A stretch of 64,000 nt of DNA from Desulfuromonas soudanensis (lineage in GTDB: Bacteria; Desulfobacterota; Desulfuromonadia; Desulfuromonadales; WTL). The notes below the pieces were generated by a model that was not told where the DNA came from, did not search any database, and saw nothing but the letters and a program-made list of their open reading frames with translations. Numbering within the stretch: position 1 is the stretch's first letter; each line of letters starts with the position of its first letter. The translations under genes and the position numbers were made by a program. The DNA lies in the NCBI RefSeq assembly GCF_001278055.1, contig NZ_CP010802.1:2829504-2893503 (forward strand), read 5' to 3'. Of the stretch, positions 7,882-17,489 are shown one piece after another.

Positions 7882-9537
7882 TTACTTGAGTTCTCTCCCA
7901 ACACCCTTAGGAATGATGGCGGTAAAGAGGGCGCCGCCGATTTCGCCGCGGCCGACGGTGATCTCTCCCCGGAGGGCATCGAGGGCCCGGCGCACCAGGA
8001 ACAGGCCGATCCCCCGGCCGGTTCCCCCCTTGGTGGTCACCCCCTTTTCGAAGAGGGTGGCGGCAATGTTCGGGGAGATCCCCTCCCCCGAATCCTCGAC
8101 CTCGAAAAGGAGGTCCGGCCCGAGATCGGTGAGAAACAGGCGCACCTCGCGGCGGGGCGCATCCCGCACGGCGTCGAAGGCGTTGTCGAGGAGGTTGCCG
8201 AGTATGGTGAGCAGATGGTTGCGGTCGAGGTGCTCCGGCAGGTCGGTCAGGAAACTCTGCCGGTCGAAGATGAAATCGATCTTGAGCTCCCGGGCGCGGT
8301 TGAACTTGCCGAGAATCACCCCGGCGACCACCGGATCGGGAACCGCCTCGGCCAGGGTGCGGATCAGGTCCTGATAGCCGCTCGACTCGGTCATGATCAG
8401 GTCGAGGGCCTCCTGGTGGGCGCCGATCTGGATCAGCCCGGCGATGGTGTGCAGCTTGTTGGTGTATTCATGGGTCTGGGCCCGCAGCAGCTCGGAGTAT
8501 TCCTGCATCTGGGAGAGCTGACGGGTCAGGCGGTCGAGTTCATCCTTGGGGCGGAAACTGGCCACGGCACCGGCTCCGGCGGCGCCGAAGGGGAGGATAT
8601 TGACGACCATCGTTCTCCCTGCCAGGGTCATTTCCCGATCGAAGAGCGGCTCGCCTTCCCCGAGGGATCGCTCGAGATCGGCACAGGGGCAGACCTCGGT
8701 CAGTCGCCTTCCGCGCAGGTCGGCGGAAGGGCTCTCGCCGAGATAGCGCCGCGCCGCCGGGTTGACCAGGGTCAGGCGCCCCTCTCCGTCGACGGAAATG
8801 ATCCCCTCGCGAATGGCGCCGATGACCGCATTGCGCTCCCGAAAGAGGGCGGCGATTTCCTGCGGCTCAAGGCCGAATATCACCGATTTGAGCCCCCGGG
8901 CGATGAGGGTGGCGCCAAAGATCCCGAAGAGCACCACGACGGCGGCGTACCGCAGAATCTCCCATTGCTGCTCCCGCACCACCGCCTCGATGTCCTGCAC
9001 TAGATATCCGACGGCGGCAAAACCGATGATCTCCTCCCGATCGTCGCGCACGGGAACGATGCCGCGCAGGGAGGGTCCGAGGGTCCCCACAGACTCGGAC
9101 GCGTAGGACTTCCCTTCCTTGAGGGCCAGGTCGATATCGCCGCCGACGAAGTGCTCGCCGATTTTTTTCGGGTCGGGGTGCGAAAGGCGAATCCCCCGGG
9201 TATCGCCGATGACGACAAATTCGGCGTCGGTCGCCTTGCGGATCGCCTCGGCCGCAGCCTGAACGTCCCTGCTGTTTCCGGTCCGCAGACCTTCCCTGAT
9301 CGCCGGATTCAGGGCGACGGAGCGGGCGACCTCCACCGCCTTGCGCCCGATCTGCACGCGCAGTAGATTTTCCACCGAGTCGGAGAAGAGGGCGCCGATG
9401 AGCCCCACCAGCAGGAGGAGAAGTCCGGTGACCAGCAAAATGAGCTTGACCTGCAAACTGCGCGGCAGCAGGCGATCCAGACGGGACACCAGTGAATTCA
9501 CGGGAGGGCTCCAAGGGGAGAATTGGGTTCGGGGCAT
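7882..9537 (-). CDS. CitA/DcuS-type sensor histidine kinase
   Basis: Membrane sensor kinase of 551 residues for dicarboxylates. It has a first helix (KLILLVTGLLLLLVGLIGALF), a periplasmic PDC/CACHE domain with DTRGIRLSHPDPKKIGEHFV, and a second helix (YAAVVVLFGIFGATLI). A cytoplasmic PAS domain (NAVIGAIREGIISVDGEGRL), a SpoOB-type H-box (AQTHEYTNKLHTIAGLIQ) and the ATPase domain (LGNLLDNAFDAV, GRGIGLFLV) follow. I chose ATG 9537 because AGGGGAAAG precedes it; GTG 9501 is also possible. The domain order is that of DcuS/CitA. It is separated from the regulator gene by 226 bp. Confidence 0.92.
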   Translation of the reverse strand: MPRTQFSPWSPPVNSLVSRLDRLLPRSLQVKLILLVTGLLLLLVGLIGALFSDSVENLLRVQIGRKAVEVARSVALNPAIREGLRTGNSRDVQAAAEAIRKATDAEFVVIGDTRGIRLSHPDPKKIGEHFVGGDIDLALKEGKSYASESVGTLGPSLRGIVPVRDDREEIIGFAAVGYLVQDIEAVVREQQWEILRYAAVVVLFGIFGATLIARGLKSVIFGLEPQEIAALFRERNAVIGAIREGIISVDGEGRLTLVNPAARRYLGESPSADLRGRRLTEVCPCADLERSLGEGEPLFDREMTLAGRTMVVNILPFGAAGAGAVASFRPKDELDRLTRQLSQMQEYSELLRAQTHEYTNKLHTIAGLIQIGAHQEALDLIMTESSGYQDLIRTLAEAVPDPVVAGVILGKFNRARELKIDFIFDRQSFLTDLPEHLDRNHLLTILGNLLDNAFDAVRDAPRREVRLFLTDLGPDLLFEVEDSGEGISPNIAATLFEKGVTTKGGTGRGIGLFLVRRALDALRGEITVGRGEIGGALFTAIIPKGVGRELK

Positions 9538-9770
9538 GGATCTTTCCCCTGGCAATCATAGGCCATATCCCCTGTCCGGGTCATGAAAAAACGCGTCAAG
9601 GCCCGACCGTTGTGCGTCATCAACGGCAAATACGGCCCCGCGACAGGTCAATTGTGCAGGGATTGAGGAAAAGTGGGCGCCGATTCAAGTATTCGTGGCG
9701 GTCATCGCCATGGATATGATAGGAGAAGGAGACAAAGAGGACTACGGGTGTCGACACCCAGGGGACGTCT

Positions 9771-11222
9771 ATGAGAATCAGGATACAATACCGGCTCTTT
9801 CTCGCCTTGCTGGCCGCCTCGGGGCTGGCGGTCTTCGGCATGTTTTTCATCATGCAGTGGAGCATCGACCGCGGCTTTCTCCAGTACGTCAACACCCTCG
9901 AACAGAGCCGCCTCGAACGCCTGGCGGCAGGGCTTGAAGAGGCCTATGCCGCCAGGGGGAGCTGGGCCTTTCTCCGCGACGACCCCGCCGAGTGGCTGCG
10001 CCTGATGCTGCGCACCCTCCCCGAGGGGAGTCTTACCCCCGAGCAGAGGGAGCGGCTGGAGAAACGACTGGAGCGCCGCGCCGAGCAGGGGCGTCTCCCT
10101 CGTCCCGAGGGGCGCCTTCCCGGGCCGGCCCATCGTTTCGAGAGCCGCGTCCTCCTTCTCGACGCCGACGGGAGTCGAATCCTCGGCCCGGGGGGCGCCG
10201 GCGCCGATCTGCCCCGCACCCCCCTGCGCCACGACGGCACCGTCGTCGGCTCCCTGATCCTGCTGCCGCAAAAAGAGCTCTCCGACGTTCACCAGTTGCG
10301 CTTCGTCCAGCAGCAGAAGCTGGCCCTGGCCCTGGTCGGCCTCGTCGTCCTCCTGATTTCCACCCTTCTCTCCCTGCTCCTGGCCCGGCGCCTGGTGCGC
10401 CCGATCCAGCTTCTGGCCACGGCGACCCGACAGCTCGCGGGCGGAGCCTACGCCACCCGGGTTCCGACCGTCTCCGGCGACGAACTCGGACAGCTCGCCC
10501 GGGACTTCAACGCCCTGGCCCTGACCCTGGAGAAAAACGAGACGGCGCGGCGTCAGTGGGTGGCCGACATCTCCCATGAGCTGCGCACCCCTCTTTCCGT
10601 GCTGCGCGGGGAGATCGAAGCCTTGCAGGACGGCATCCGCCAGCCGACCGCCGAGGCCATCGCCTCCCTGCACACCGAGGCGATGCGCCTGGGGCGCCTG
10701 GTCGACGACCTCTACCAGCTGGCCGTCTCCGATCTCGGCGCCTTGAGTTATCGCAAGGAGAAGACGGATTTCACGGCCCTGTTGCGCGAGGCCCTCGCCT
10801 CCGTGCGCCCGCGCTTTGCCGACAAGGGGCTGACCCTGAAGGAGGAGCTCCCCGCCGCCGACCTGAGGCTTTTTGCCGATCCGCAGCGCCTGCATCAGCT
10901 GTTGGCCAACCTGCTGGAGAACACCCTCAAATATACCGATGCGCCGGGAGAGGCCCGGGTGAGCCTGCAGGCTGAAAAGGCGACGGCCGTTCTCCGGATC
11001 GACGACAGTCCCCCCGGGGTTCCCGAGGAGGCGTGGACACGCCTCTTCGAGAGTCTCTACCGGGTGGAGGGTTCGCGGAGCCGGACGACGGGGGGAGCCG
11101 GACTCGGCCTGGCCATCTGCCGCAACATCGTCCAGGCCCACGACGGTTCGATCACGGCGGGTCCCTCCCCCCTGGGCGGGGTTCGGATCACCATCACCTT
11201 CCCGCTGGAGAAAATGCCATGA
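9771..11222 (+). CDS. BaeS-like HAMP sensor histidine kinase
   Basis: Envelope-stress-type sensor kinase of 483 residues. It has an N-terminal helix (about 8-28), a ~150-residue periplasmic domain very rich in Arg/Pro/Glu, and a second helix (about 183-205). A HAMP linker (ARRLVRPIQLLATATRQLAG), the H-box WVADISHELRTPLSVL with His269, and N, G1 and G2 boxes (NLLENTLKYT, GAGLGLAICR) follow. The stop overlaps the start of the regulator (ATGA). BaeS family members control efflux and Spy-type genes. A Spy-like gene and an efflux operon lie about 5 kb away, but a regulatory link is only a guess. Confidence 0.92.
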   Translation: MRIRIQYRLFLALLAASGLAVFGMFFIMQWSIDRGFLQYVNTLEQSRLERLAAGLEEAYAARGSWAFLRDDPAEWLRLMLRTLPEGSLTPEQRERLEKRLERRAEQGRLPRPEGRLPGPAHRFESRVLLLDADGSRILGPGGAGADLPRTPLRHDGTVVGSLILLPQKELSDVHQLRFVQQQKLALALVGLVVLLISTLLSLLLARRLVRPIQLLATATRQLAGGAYATRVPTVSGDELGQLARDFNALALTLEKNETARRQWVADISHELRTPLSVLRGEIEALQDGIRQPTAEAIASLHTEAMRLGRLVDDLYQLAVSDLGALSYRKEKTDFTALLREALASVRPRFADKGLTLKEELPAADLRLFADPQRLHQLLANLLENTLKYTDAPGEARVSLQAEKATAVLRIDDSPPGVPEEAWTRLFESLYRVEGSRSRTTGGAGLGLAICRNIVQAHDGSITAGPSPLGGVRITITFPLEKMP

Positions 11223-11887
11223 GCGGACGCATCCTTATTGTCGAAGACGAAGAGAAGCTCGCCGCCCTCCTTTCCGACTATCTGCGCCAGGGGGGATTCG
11301 AGCCGCAGACCCTGGGGGACGGCGCCGCCGCCGTCGAGCTGATCCGCAGCGAGCGCCCCGACCTCGTCCTGCTCGACCTGATGCTGCCGGCCAAGGACGG
11401 CATGGAGATCTGCCGGGAGGTGCGCGCCTTTTCGGCCGTTCCGATCATCATGATCACCGCCCGCATCGAGGAGATCGACCGCCTTCTCGGCCTGGAAATC
11501 GGCGCCGACGACTACATCTGCAAGCCCTTCAGCCCCCGGGAGGTGGTGGCCCGGGTCCGGGCCGTCCTGCGCCGGGCGGCCCCGGGGAATGGCGCCATGG
11601 GCGGCCTCGACCTCGATCCGTCCCGCTACCGCGCCGTCCTCCACGGCCGACTCCTCGATCTCACCGCCGTCGAGTTTCAGCTCCTCGCCTATCTCGCCGC
11701 CCACCCCGGACGGATTTTCTCCCGCAGCCAGCTGATGGATCACATCTACCCCGACGACCGCATCGTCAGCGACCGCACCATCGACAGCCATATCAAAAAG
11801 TTGCGCAAGAAGATCGCCGCCGTCGCCCCCGACGAAGAGCTGATCCGTTCGGTCTACAGCGTCGGCTACAAGTTTGAGGCCGACTGA
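11219..11887 (+). CDS. BaeR-like OmpR-family response regulator
   Basis: Regulator of 222 residues, translated from ATG 11219, which overlaps the kinase stop. The receiver has RILIVEDEE, Asp53 in LVLLDLMLP and Lys in YICKPFSP. The C-terminal winged helix is of OmpR/PhoB type (LTAVEFQLLAYLAAHPGRIF, DRTIDSHIKKLRKK, SVYSVGYKFE). Together with the preceding gene it forms a complete two-component pair. A bidirectional terminator follows at 12051-12091. Confidence 0.94.
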   Translation: MSGRILIVEDEEKLAALLSDYLRQGGFEPQTLGDGAAAVELIRSERPDLVLLDLMLPAKDGMEICREVRAFSAVPIIMITARIEEIDRLLGLEIGADDYICKPFSPREVVARVRAVLRRAAPGNGAMGGLDLDPSRYRAVLHGRLLDLTAVEFQLLAYLAAHPGRIFSRSQLMDHIYPDDRIVSDRTIDSHIKKLRKKIAAVAPDEELIRSVYSVGYKFEAD

Positions 11888-11951
11888 ATATTTCTGCGGA
11901 CATTGGATGAAAAAACGCAACCATTCTATTCCCTTACTCAACGACACACCC

Positions 11952-12022
11952 TGTGGTCTGCGGCTGTTGCTTGCGGGAAGTCAAGTGACAACGTTGGACG
12001 CGGGCAATGGCTGCAGACCACA
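11952..12022. repeat. Imperfect inverted repeat, 19-bp arms
   Basis: TGTGGTCTGCGGCTGTTGC (11952-11970) and GCAATGGCTGCAGACCACA (12004-12022) are complementary except for a few positions, with a 33-nt loop. It lies in the gap after the BaeR-like gene. It could be a small mobile palindrome or an RNA hairpin; I see no coding potential. Confidence 0.5.
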
Positions 12023-12050
12023 TGCGCTCGCTTAGGTGCTGAATAGTTAA

Positions 12051-12091
12051 AAAAAACCGCCCCCGGATTCCTCCGGTCGGGCGGTTTTTTT
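12051..12091. terminator. Bidirectional intrinsic terminator
   Basis: AAAAAACCGCCC (12051-12062) pairs with GGGCGGTTTTTT (12079-12090), with a run of T on both outer sides. It lies between the convergent BaeR-like and CBS/DUF294 genes and can serve both. Confidence 0.9.
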
Positions 12092-12121
12092 ATCGTCGTC
12101 ACTCTCTTTCGAAGGCTTCCT

Positions 12122-13558
12122 TCAAACCATCTGACCCAGCGGATAGCGGCGCTCCATCACCCCCTGAAAGGAGCGCACCCCCTCGAGGGCCACCTGCAGT
12201 CGCCCCTTTTCCATGCGGTTGAGCAGGTCGAGGGCAATCCGGTTGTCCGGGAGGCGTTTTTCCCGGATCGCCTCCACCTGGGTGCGCAGGCGGAAGTAGA
12301 CCAGGGCGTGAAAGGTCGCCTCCAGATCGTCGGCTTCCCGGCGACTCAGGACCTTGTGCCGAACCAGTCGTTCGATCCGCTCGGCCGTCCCCGTTTCCGA
12401 TACCCCCTCGGAGAGGGCGAGAATCTTGACCCCTTCGGTGATGGTAAAGATGCCGGCCTTTTTCAGATCGAGCTTTCCCCTGTGTTCCCCCTTTTCCGTC
12501 TTGATCCGGCCGAACCACCCGAGCGGCACCCGGAAACGCAGCATTTTGGCGGTCATATGCCCGAGGAAAATCTCATCTCCGGCAAGGCGGCCGAGGATAT
12601 GCTCCTTCAAGGCCTTTTCCAGCTGCAGATCCCCCTGCAGGGCCCGCATATCGGCCACCATTCCGATCCGCAGGAGATTGTCGGCGACCGGGGTCCCGAA
12701 CCACTCATCGAGGACGACGCGCCATTCGGAGAGGCTGTGACGCCACAGGGGGTTGTTGGCCATGATCCCTCCCGGGCAGGAGGGGATGCCGACGGCCAGG
12801 ATTCCGGATATCAACGCCTGGGAAAATTCTACCATCCGCTGTCGTTCCTGGAGGGTCAGGTCATCGGCGTAAACGAGGGCGTTGTCCTGATCCGTGGAGA
12901 GGGTCTGCTCCCCCCGCCCCTCGCTCCCCAGGACCAGGAAGGCGAAACGCCCGGAGAGGTCGGAGAATTCTTCAACCAGCAGAAGATCGACCAGCCGGAC
13001 CAGAATCCGGTCGTTGAGATGGGCGATATTCCGCACCAGGTCCTGAACCGCCACACCGGCGCCGAGGAGTTGGACGACCAGTTTCTGAACCTGTTCAAAG
13101 AGGGTTTTGAGCGTTTCAACATCGTCCGCCTCCTCGATGTCCAGGATCAGGTGCTGGGGGGTGCTGTTCTGAAGGCGCAGAATATCCGAGTCGGTGATGA
13201 TTCCGGCCAGGCGCCCGGCGGCATCGACGACGACCAGCCGGTGAATCCCGGACCGGGAGAGGCGGTGCAAGGCCTCAAAGAGAAAGGTGTCCTCGCCGAC
13301 GGTGATCAGCGGCGAGCTCATGATGTCGCCGACGGTCAGGGTCCGGGGATTTCGACCTTCGGCCACCGCCTTGTTGCGCAGATCGCGGTCGGTGAGCATC
13401 CCCGCCGGCACGCCGGCGCGGCAGACCACCAGCCCGGAGATGCCGTGCGTCCGCATGATGGCCGCCGCCTCGACCAACGGATCGTCGGCCGAACAGGTAA
13501 TCACCTCGCGGCGGCAGTACTCCCCCACCGGCTGGAAGAGGGTGTTCAGTTCATTCAC
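12122..13558 (-). CDS. CBS-domain / DUF294 nucleotidyltransferase-like signalling protein
   Basis: Cytoplasmic protein of 478 residues. Two CBS domains come first (ADDPLVEAAAIMRTHGISGL and GEDTFLFEALHRLSRSGIHR). A DUF294 nucleotidyltransferase-like domain with LGSEGRGEQTLSTDQDNAL and a DUF294 C-terminal domain ending near the C-terminus follow. I chose GTG 13558 because GGGGAG lies seven bases upstream; an ATG nine codons earlier (13585) has only a weak site. The GSxGRxEQ motif resembles GlnD-type uridylyltransferases. Relatives usually also have an N-terminal cyclic-nucleotide domain, absent here. The CBS pair suggests adenosine-nucleotide sensing; the target is unknown. Confidence 0.86.
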   Translation of the reverse strand: MNELNTLFQPVGEYCRREVITCSADDPLVEAAAIMRTHGISGLVVCRAGVPAGMLTDRDLRNKAVAEGRNPRTLTVGDIMSSPLITVGEDTFLFEALHRLSRSGIHRLVVVDAAGRLAGIITDSDILRLQNSTPQHLILDIEEADDVETLKTLFEQVQKLVVQLLGAGVAVQDLVRNIAHLNDRILVRLVDLLLVEEFSDLSGRFAFLVLGSEGRGEQTLSTDQDNALVYADDLTLQERQRMVEFSQALISGILAVGIPSCPGGIMANNPLWRHSLSEWRVVLDEWFGTPVADNLLRIGMVADMRALQGDLQLEKALKEHILGRLAGDEIFLGHMTAKMLRFRVPLGWFGRIKTEKGEHRGKLDLKKAGIFTITEGVKILALSEGVSETGTAERIERLVRHKVLSRREADDLEATFHALVYFRLRTQVEAIREKRLPDNRIALDLLNRMEKGRLQVALEGVRSFQGVMERRYPLGQMV

Positions 13559-13664
13559 GGTTGCTCCCCGAACTCGGAAATCCATCAGTCAATGTCCACC
13601 ACCGGCGGCTCGGCACTGGACAGGGTCAACGCCGGCAGATCACCGGACCGGCAGGATCATATTT

Positions 13665-14726
13665 TCAGTGCGTCGGCAGAATTTCCAGGGCCCGGGATCG
13701 CCAGGAGAGGACGGCGGTCTGGGTGAACATGCGGTCGGCAAGGGAAGGGAAGCGGGTGCGGATCACCTCGCCGGCGAAACCGGCGAGAAACCTCGACTTG
13801 AGCTCGGCCCGGGCCCGGTCCACGCCGATGTCCTCATAGGGGACCGAGGCAAGGAGCAGGAAGCCGTCGTCGGGGATTCGCCCCGCCTGCATGTTGGCCT
13901 CGATGATGCCGGCGGCCTGGCCGATGGGATCGGCGAGGTCGGGGCTGTAGGGGCCGACGATGAGAGCGAGGTTGGGGGTATGGAGAAAGTCGAACCCCTG
14001 GCCCAGACAGATCATCCATTCCCGGTGCTCGATATCCAGCAGGCGCGAGGTCGTACGAACCTGGGCGATCCACTCCAGGTTCCCGTACATCAGGCGCAGC
14101 AGGTCCTCCCTCATCTGTTCGGGGAGATCGGGGCACAGGGCTGTGAGGCGGGGACCGAGGGAGCCGGCCTGCGCTTTGGAGATGGCCGCCAGATCGATGA
14201 CCTCGCCGTTTTTTCCGTGAATGAGGAGGGCGTCCTCGTCGGTCTCGAAGCCGCAGATGATCGGATAGACGGTTGCGTGGCCGGTGCCGAAGATGTGTTC
14301 GGCCTGCCGTTTGATGGTGCGGGTATGGGCCAGGGCCGCCTCGGTGTCGTAATGGAACCCGGCGCACCCCCGCGCGACATCGCCCCGCGAAAAGTGATAG
14401 GTGATGAAAATCAGCACCCGGCGGCCGCCGGCCACCATGCGGTGCACGTGGCTGGCCAGAACTTCTCCCAGATGCGGCCAGCCGAGGTCGAACATGCCGC
14501 CGAGATTGCGGAAAGGCTGGATGATGCCGGGGGGCGTACCGGTGGCGACCGGGATGTTGATCCGCCCGTCCATGCACTTGAGGACGACGATGGCCGTGGG
14601 ATGCTTGGCCTGATAGCGCTCCCGTGCCAGGTACGCCTCGGGACTGCGGAACTCGGCGGTGTGGCGACGCGCCAGATCCTGCAGCCAGTCGATCCGTTCC
14701 CCGATCGGCCTGTGATGAATCGTCAT
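13665..14726 (-). CDS. Putative carbonic anhydrase (CsoSCA/Pro_CA_2-like)
   Basis: Cytoplasmic protein of 353 residues, probably interconverting CO2 and bicarbonate. It has KCMDGRINIPV, in which Cys51, Asp53 and Arg55 match the CxDxR signature of beta-class enzymes. Further on, HFSRGDVARGC offers His111 and Cys121 as the other zinc ligands. Their spacing is far wider than the HxxC of ordinary beta enzymes. FRNLGGMFDLG resembles the beta-CA region between the ligands. The assignment rests on these motifs, so activity is not proven. No carboxysome genes are nearby. It stands alone between a signalling protein and a lipoprotein. Confidence 0.62.
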   Translation of the reverse strand: MTIHHRPIGERIDWLQDLARRHTAEFRSPEAYLARERYQAKHPTAIVVLKCMDGRINIPVATGTPPGIIQPFRNLGGMFDLGWPHLGEVLASHVHRMVAGGRRVLIFITYHFSRGDVARGCAGFHYDTEAALAHTRTIKRQAEHIFGTGHATVYPIICGFETDEDALLIHGKNGEVIDLAAISKAQAGSLGPRLTALCPDLPEQMREDLLRLMYGNLEWIAQVRTTSRLLDIEHREWMICLGQGFDFLHTPNLALIVGPYSPDLADPIGQAAGIIEANMQAGRIPDDGFLLLASVPYEDIGVDRARAELKSRFLAGFAGEVIRTRFPSLADRMFTQTAVLSWRSRALEILPTH

Positions 14727-14798
14727 GGCTGACTCCCGGCAAACGTAGGGATGGCGGTGGGATTGTCCGGCCTGCTCTTCCTGGCCCGGCCTCCCCTG

Positions 14799-15470
14799 TT
14801 ACGGGCCGAGAACAAAACGGACCTGAAAATCATTCACACCTAAAAACTGCGCTTCGCGCATCAGCGCGGTGACGTCGATCTCCACGTCGAAGCCGGCGTC
14901 GGAATCGAAGATGTCGAAGGTTTGAACCGCCAGGGGGGCGGAAGAATAGTCGCCGGAGTTGAGTCCCCCGGGCGCCACCGAATATTCGACCAGATCGAGG
15001 AGTACAGGGACGGTGCCGGCAAAATCGACGAAATTGACGAAGACGGTCAGGGTCGCAGAAAAGATGTCGGCATTCAGCGGGATGTCCGGCCCGCCCGTCG
15101 AGCCGTCGAGGGGAAAATCGAGGAAGGCCCGGTACTCGGGGCGGTTGCGACTGGCGCTGTCGATGCCGAAGAGGAGGGTGAACGAGCCCTGGGTGATGGT
15201 GAAGGAGTCGAGGACCGGGTCGAAGGCGATGTCGCCGTCCGTCGGCTGATCGCTGAGGATGAAGTCTGTAAACGTCCCCGGTAGCCCTGGGAGGGTGTAC
15301 TGAACGGTCAGTTCCGGCGCGGTGAGCTCGACGGTGGGGCGGTCGTCGATTCCCACCAGCCCCGGCCCGGTAATAATGACAGGATCGTCCCCGCCCCCGC
15401 AGCCGGACAGAACCGTCATGAGGGCTCCGAGAGCCAGCGCACACAGGAAATTTCGTCTCTTAGTCACCAT
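14799..15470 (-). CDS. Hypothetical lipoprotein
   Basis: Exported protein of 223 residues that I do not recognise. It has a basic start, a hydrophobic core and a lipobox LSGC followed by GGGDD, so it is probably a lipoprotein. The mature part is acidic, beta-rich and cysteine-free, with segments such as DIFSATLTVFVNFVDFAG and FQVRFVLGP at the C-terminus. The alternation of hydrophobic strands resembles carbohydrate-binding or DNRLRE-type beta-sandwich proteins, but I cannot assign a family. Confidence 0.7.
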   Translation of the reverse strand: MVTKRRNFLCALALGALMTVLSGCGGGDDPVIITGPGLVGIDDRPTVELTAPELTVQYTLPGLPGTFTDFILSDQPTDGDIAFDPVLDSFTITQGSFTLLFGIDSASRNRPEYRAFLDFPLDGSTGGPDIPLNADIFSATLTVFVNFVDFAGTVPVLLDLVEYSVAPGGLNSGDYSSAPLAVQTFDIFDSDAGFDVEIDVTALMREAQFLGVNDFQVRFVLGP

Positions 15471-15620
15471 CTCCCCCTTTCCCGCCCTCCGTTATTTGGA
15501 CGATTTTCCCTTCCTTTCCACAACTGTAGATGAGATCCCTCCTCTGTCAAAATCCCCGGGTTCAATCGACAGGAATGATCGCCGCCAACACGCCGGCGAT
15601 GAAGAGATTGCGGGCAAGAG

Positions 15621-17489
15621 TTACAGGGTAAAGAAAAACGTCGCCCCCTTGTCCTTCTCTCCTTCCGCCCAGATCCGTCCGCCGTGGCGAAAAAGGATGC
15701 GCTGCACCGTGGTCAGGCCGAGACCGGTCCCGGCAAATTCGTCCCTGTTATGCAGGCGTTGGAAAGCGCCGAAGAGCCTGTGGGCCTGATTCATATCGAA
15801 GCCTGCGCCGTTGTCGCGGACGAAAAAAACCGGCTTCTCTTCCTCGGCAATCACGCCGAATTCGATGCGGGCTTCGTCTCTGGCGCCGGTATATTTCCAG
15901 GCGTTGCCGAGGAGATTTTCCAGGACCGAATAGATGAGGACCGGGTCTCCGAGACATTTTACTCCTTCGGCGAGGGTGAAGGTGACCTGACGCTCCGGTT
16001 CCCGCATCCGCAGACCGAGGACGATAGCTGCGGCCATCTCACTGAGGTCGAGCTCCTCCCGGTGCAGTTCCTGACGATTCAGGTGGGAGAAATCGAGGAG
16101 GGCGCTGATAAAGAGGTCCATGCGCAGGGTTTCGTCATGAATGTAGTCGATGAATTTCTTGCTTTTCCCATCGAGGGTATCGGCACACAGTTCGTTCAGC
16201 CCCTGACAGGCGCCGCTGATGTTCGTCAGGGGCGCCCGCAGGTCGTGGGCGACCGTGTGGCTGAAGGACTCCAGCTCCAGATTGGCTTTTTCCAGCTCCT
16301 CGGCCTTTGCCGCCAGGCTGGCATTCAGGCTGGCAATTTTTTCCGATGCCCGCTTCCGTTCGGTGATGTCGATCATGACCGCCAGGGAGCGGATGATTTC
16401 CCCCTGATCGTCCCGATCGGCCGTGGCGCTGAGGAGAACGTCGAGGATCTCGCCGTTCTTCTTCCTTATCCGGTAGGGGACATCCTTGCAATATCCGGTC
16501 TGAAAATATTCCGGAAACACGACCTCTTCGGCGTAACGACGCGATTCTTCGGTAAAAAAAGAAGTTAGTTTGACGTTGATCGCTTCGTCCTTCCCGTACC
16601 CGAGGTAGGCGAGCCAATAGTTGCTGACACTGACCAGCCGCCCGTCCCGATCGATGGAGTGGAGCATGACCGGAGTATCCTTGTAGAGGCGGCGGTAGCG
16701 CTCCTCGCTCTGCTTAAGTTCCCGGAAGAGAAGATCGTAGGGTCGGGCCAGGACGGTTTCGATCAGGGCCTTGTAAACAAGGTAAAAACCGGCGAACTTG
16801 AGGATATGGCCGATCGCGTTGCTCAGCCCGTAGACATCGGAATAAAGGGTGAAGGCGAGTTCGGCGGCGATGAAGCAAAGGAGGGCACCGGAGAGGAGCC
16901 GGACCACCCCCCTATTGAAGGCTTCCTTCTTCCTGACCATGAAGTAGATTGCGCCAAGGAACAGGAGGCAGACCAGATATTCGCTCCCCTTCTTGAAGGG
17001 AGTCAGCCCGCTCCCCTCCACGAAGCAGGCAGGGAAATTTCCGCTGAAAACGGCCGTCAGGAGGAGAGAGGTGAGGGTCAGGAAAAAGGCGATCGTCCAT
17101 CCGGCCCTGAGCCTGCGGCCGATGAACCAGGGAGCGACGAGGAGGGAAAGGCTTTGCAGGTACCGGGAGGCGATCCAGAGCTGGGTTGCGATATCGGGAG
17201 AGATGCCGGGGAAGATCCCCAGCCCCTTGTAGGTCAGGACATGGGAGATTTCGACGAGGGCGACAAAGAGGGAGGCGATACCGACAAAGAGAAAGTAGTT
17301 GTTTTTTATGATGCGCCGGGTGTTCCAGGCGATCATGAAAATACCGCAGGCCACGACCACGGAGAAGAATTCAACGAGGGTATGGAACAGGAGATAGTTG
17401 TAAAAACTGGCCAGGCAGAGGCCGATCAGAACCGCTCCGCCCAAAAGGAGAGTGGAGACTTTGTCGGAGCTGACGGCGTAATCGATCAT
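15621..17489 (-). CDS. MASE3-PAS sensor histidine kinase
   Basis: Membrane sensor kinase of 622 residues. An N-terminal MASE3 module of about seven helices (LVEFFSVVVACGIFMIAWNT, IATQLWIASRYLQSLSLL) covers residues 10-260. A PAS/PAC domain (YRRLYKDTPVMLHSIDRDGR to SLAVMIDITERK), a coiled-coil linker, an H-box (ESFSHTVAHDLRAPLTNI) and a catalytic domain (NLLGNAWKYT, GTGLGLTTVQRIL) follow. ATG 17489 (MIDYAVSSDK) with AAGGTGA upstream is preferred over a start 39 codons earlier. No response regulator is adjacent, so this is an orphan kinase; the ligand is unknown. Confidence 0.9.
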   Translation of the reverse strand: MIDYAVSSDKVSTLLLGGAVLIGLCLASFYNYLLFHTLVEFFSVVVACGIFMIAWNTRRIIKNNYFLFVGIASLFVALVEISHVLTYKGLGIFPGISPDIATQLWIASRYLQSLSLLVAPWFIGRRLRAGWTIAFFLTLTSLLLTAVFSGNFPACFVEGSGLTPFKKGSEYLVCLLFLGAIYFMVRKKEAFNRGVVRLLSGALLCFIAAELAFTLYSDVYGLSNAIGHILKFAGFYLVYKALIETVLARPYDLLFRELKQSEERYRRLYKDTPVMLHSIDRDGRLVSVSNYWLAYLGYGKDEAINVKLTSFFTEESRRYAEEVVFPEYFQTGYCKDVPYRIRKKNGEILDVLLSATADRDDQGEIIRSLAVMIDITERKRASEKIASLNASLAAKAEELEKANLELESFSHTVAHDLRAPLTNISGACQGLNELCADTLDGKSKKFIDYIHDETLRMDLFISALLDFSHLNRQELHREELDLSEMAAAIVLGLRMREPERQVTFTLAEGVKCLGDPVLIYSVLENLLGNAWKYTGARDEARIEFGVIAEEEKPVFFVRDNGAGFDMNQAHRLFGAFQRLHNRDEFAGTGLGLTTVQRILFRHGGRIWAEGEKDKGATFFFTL

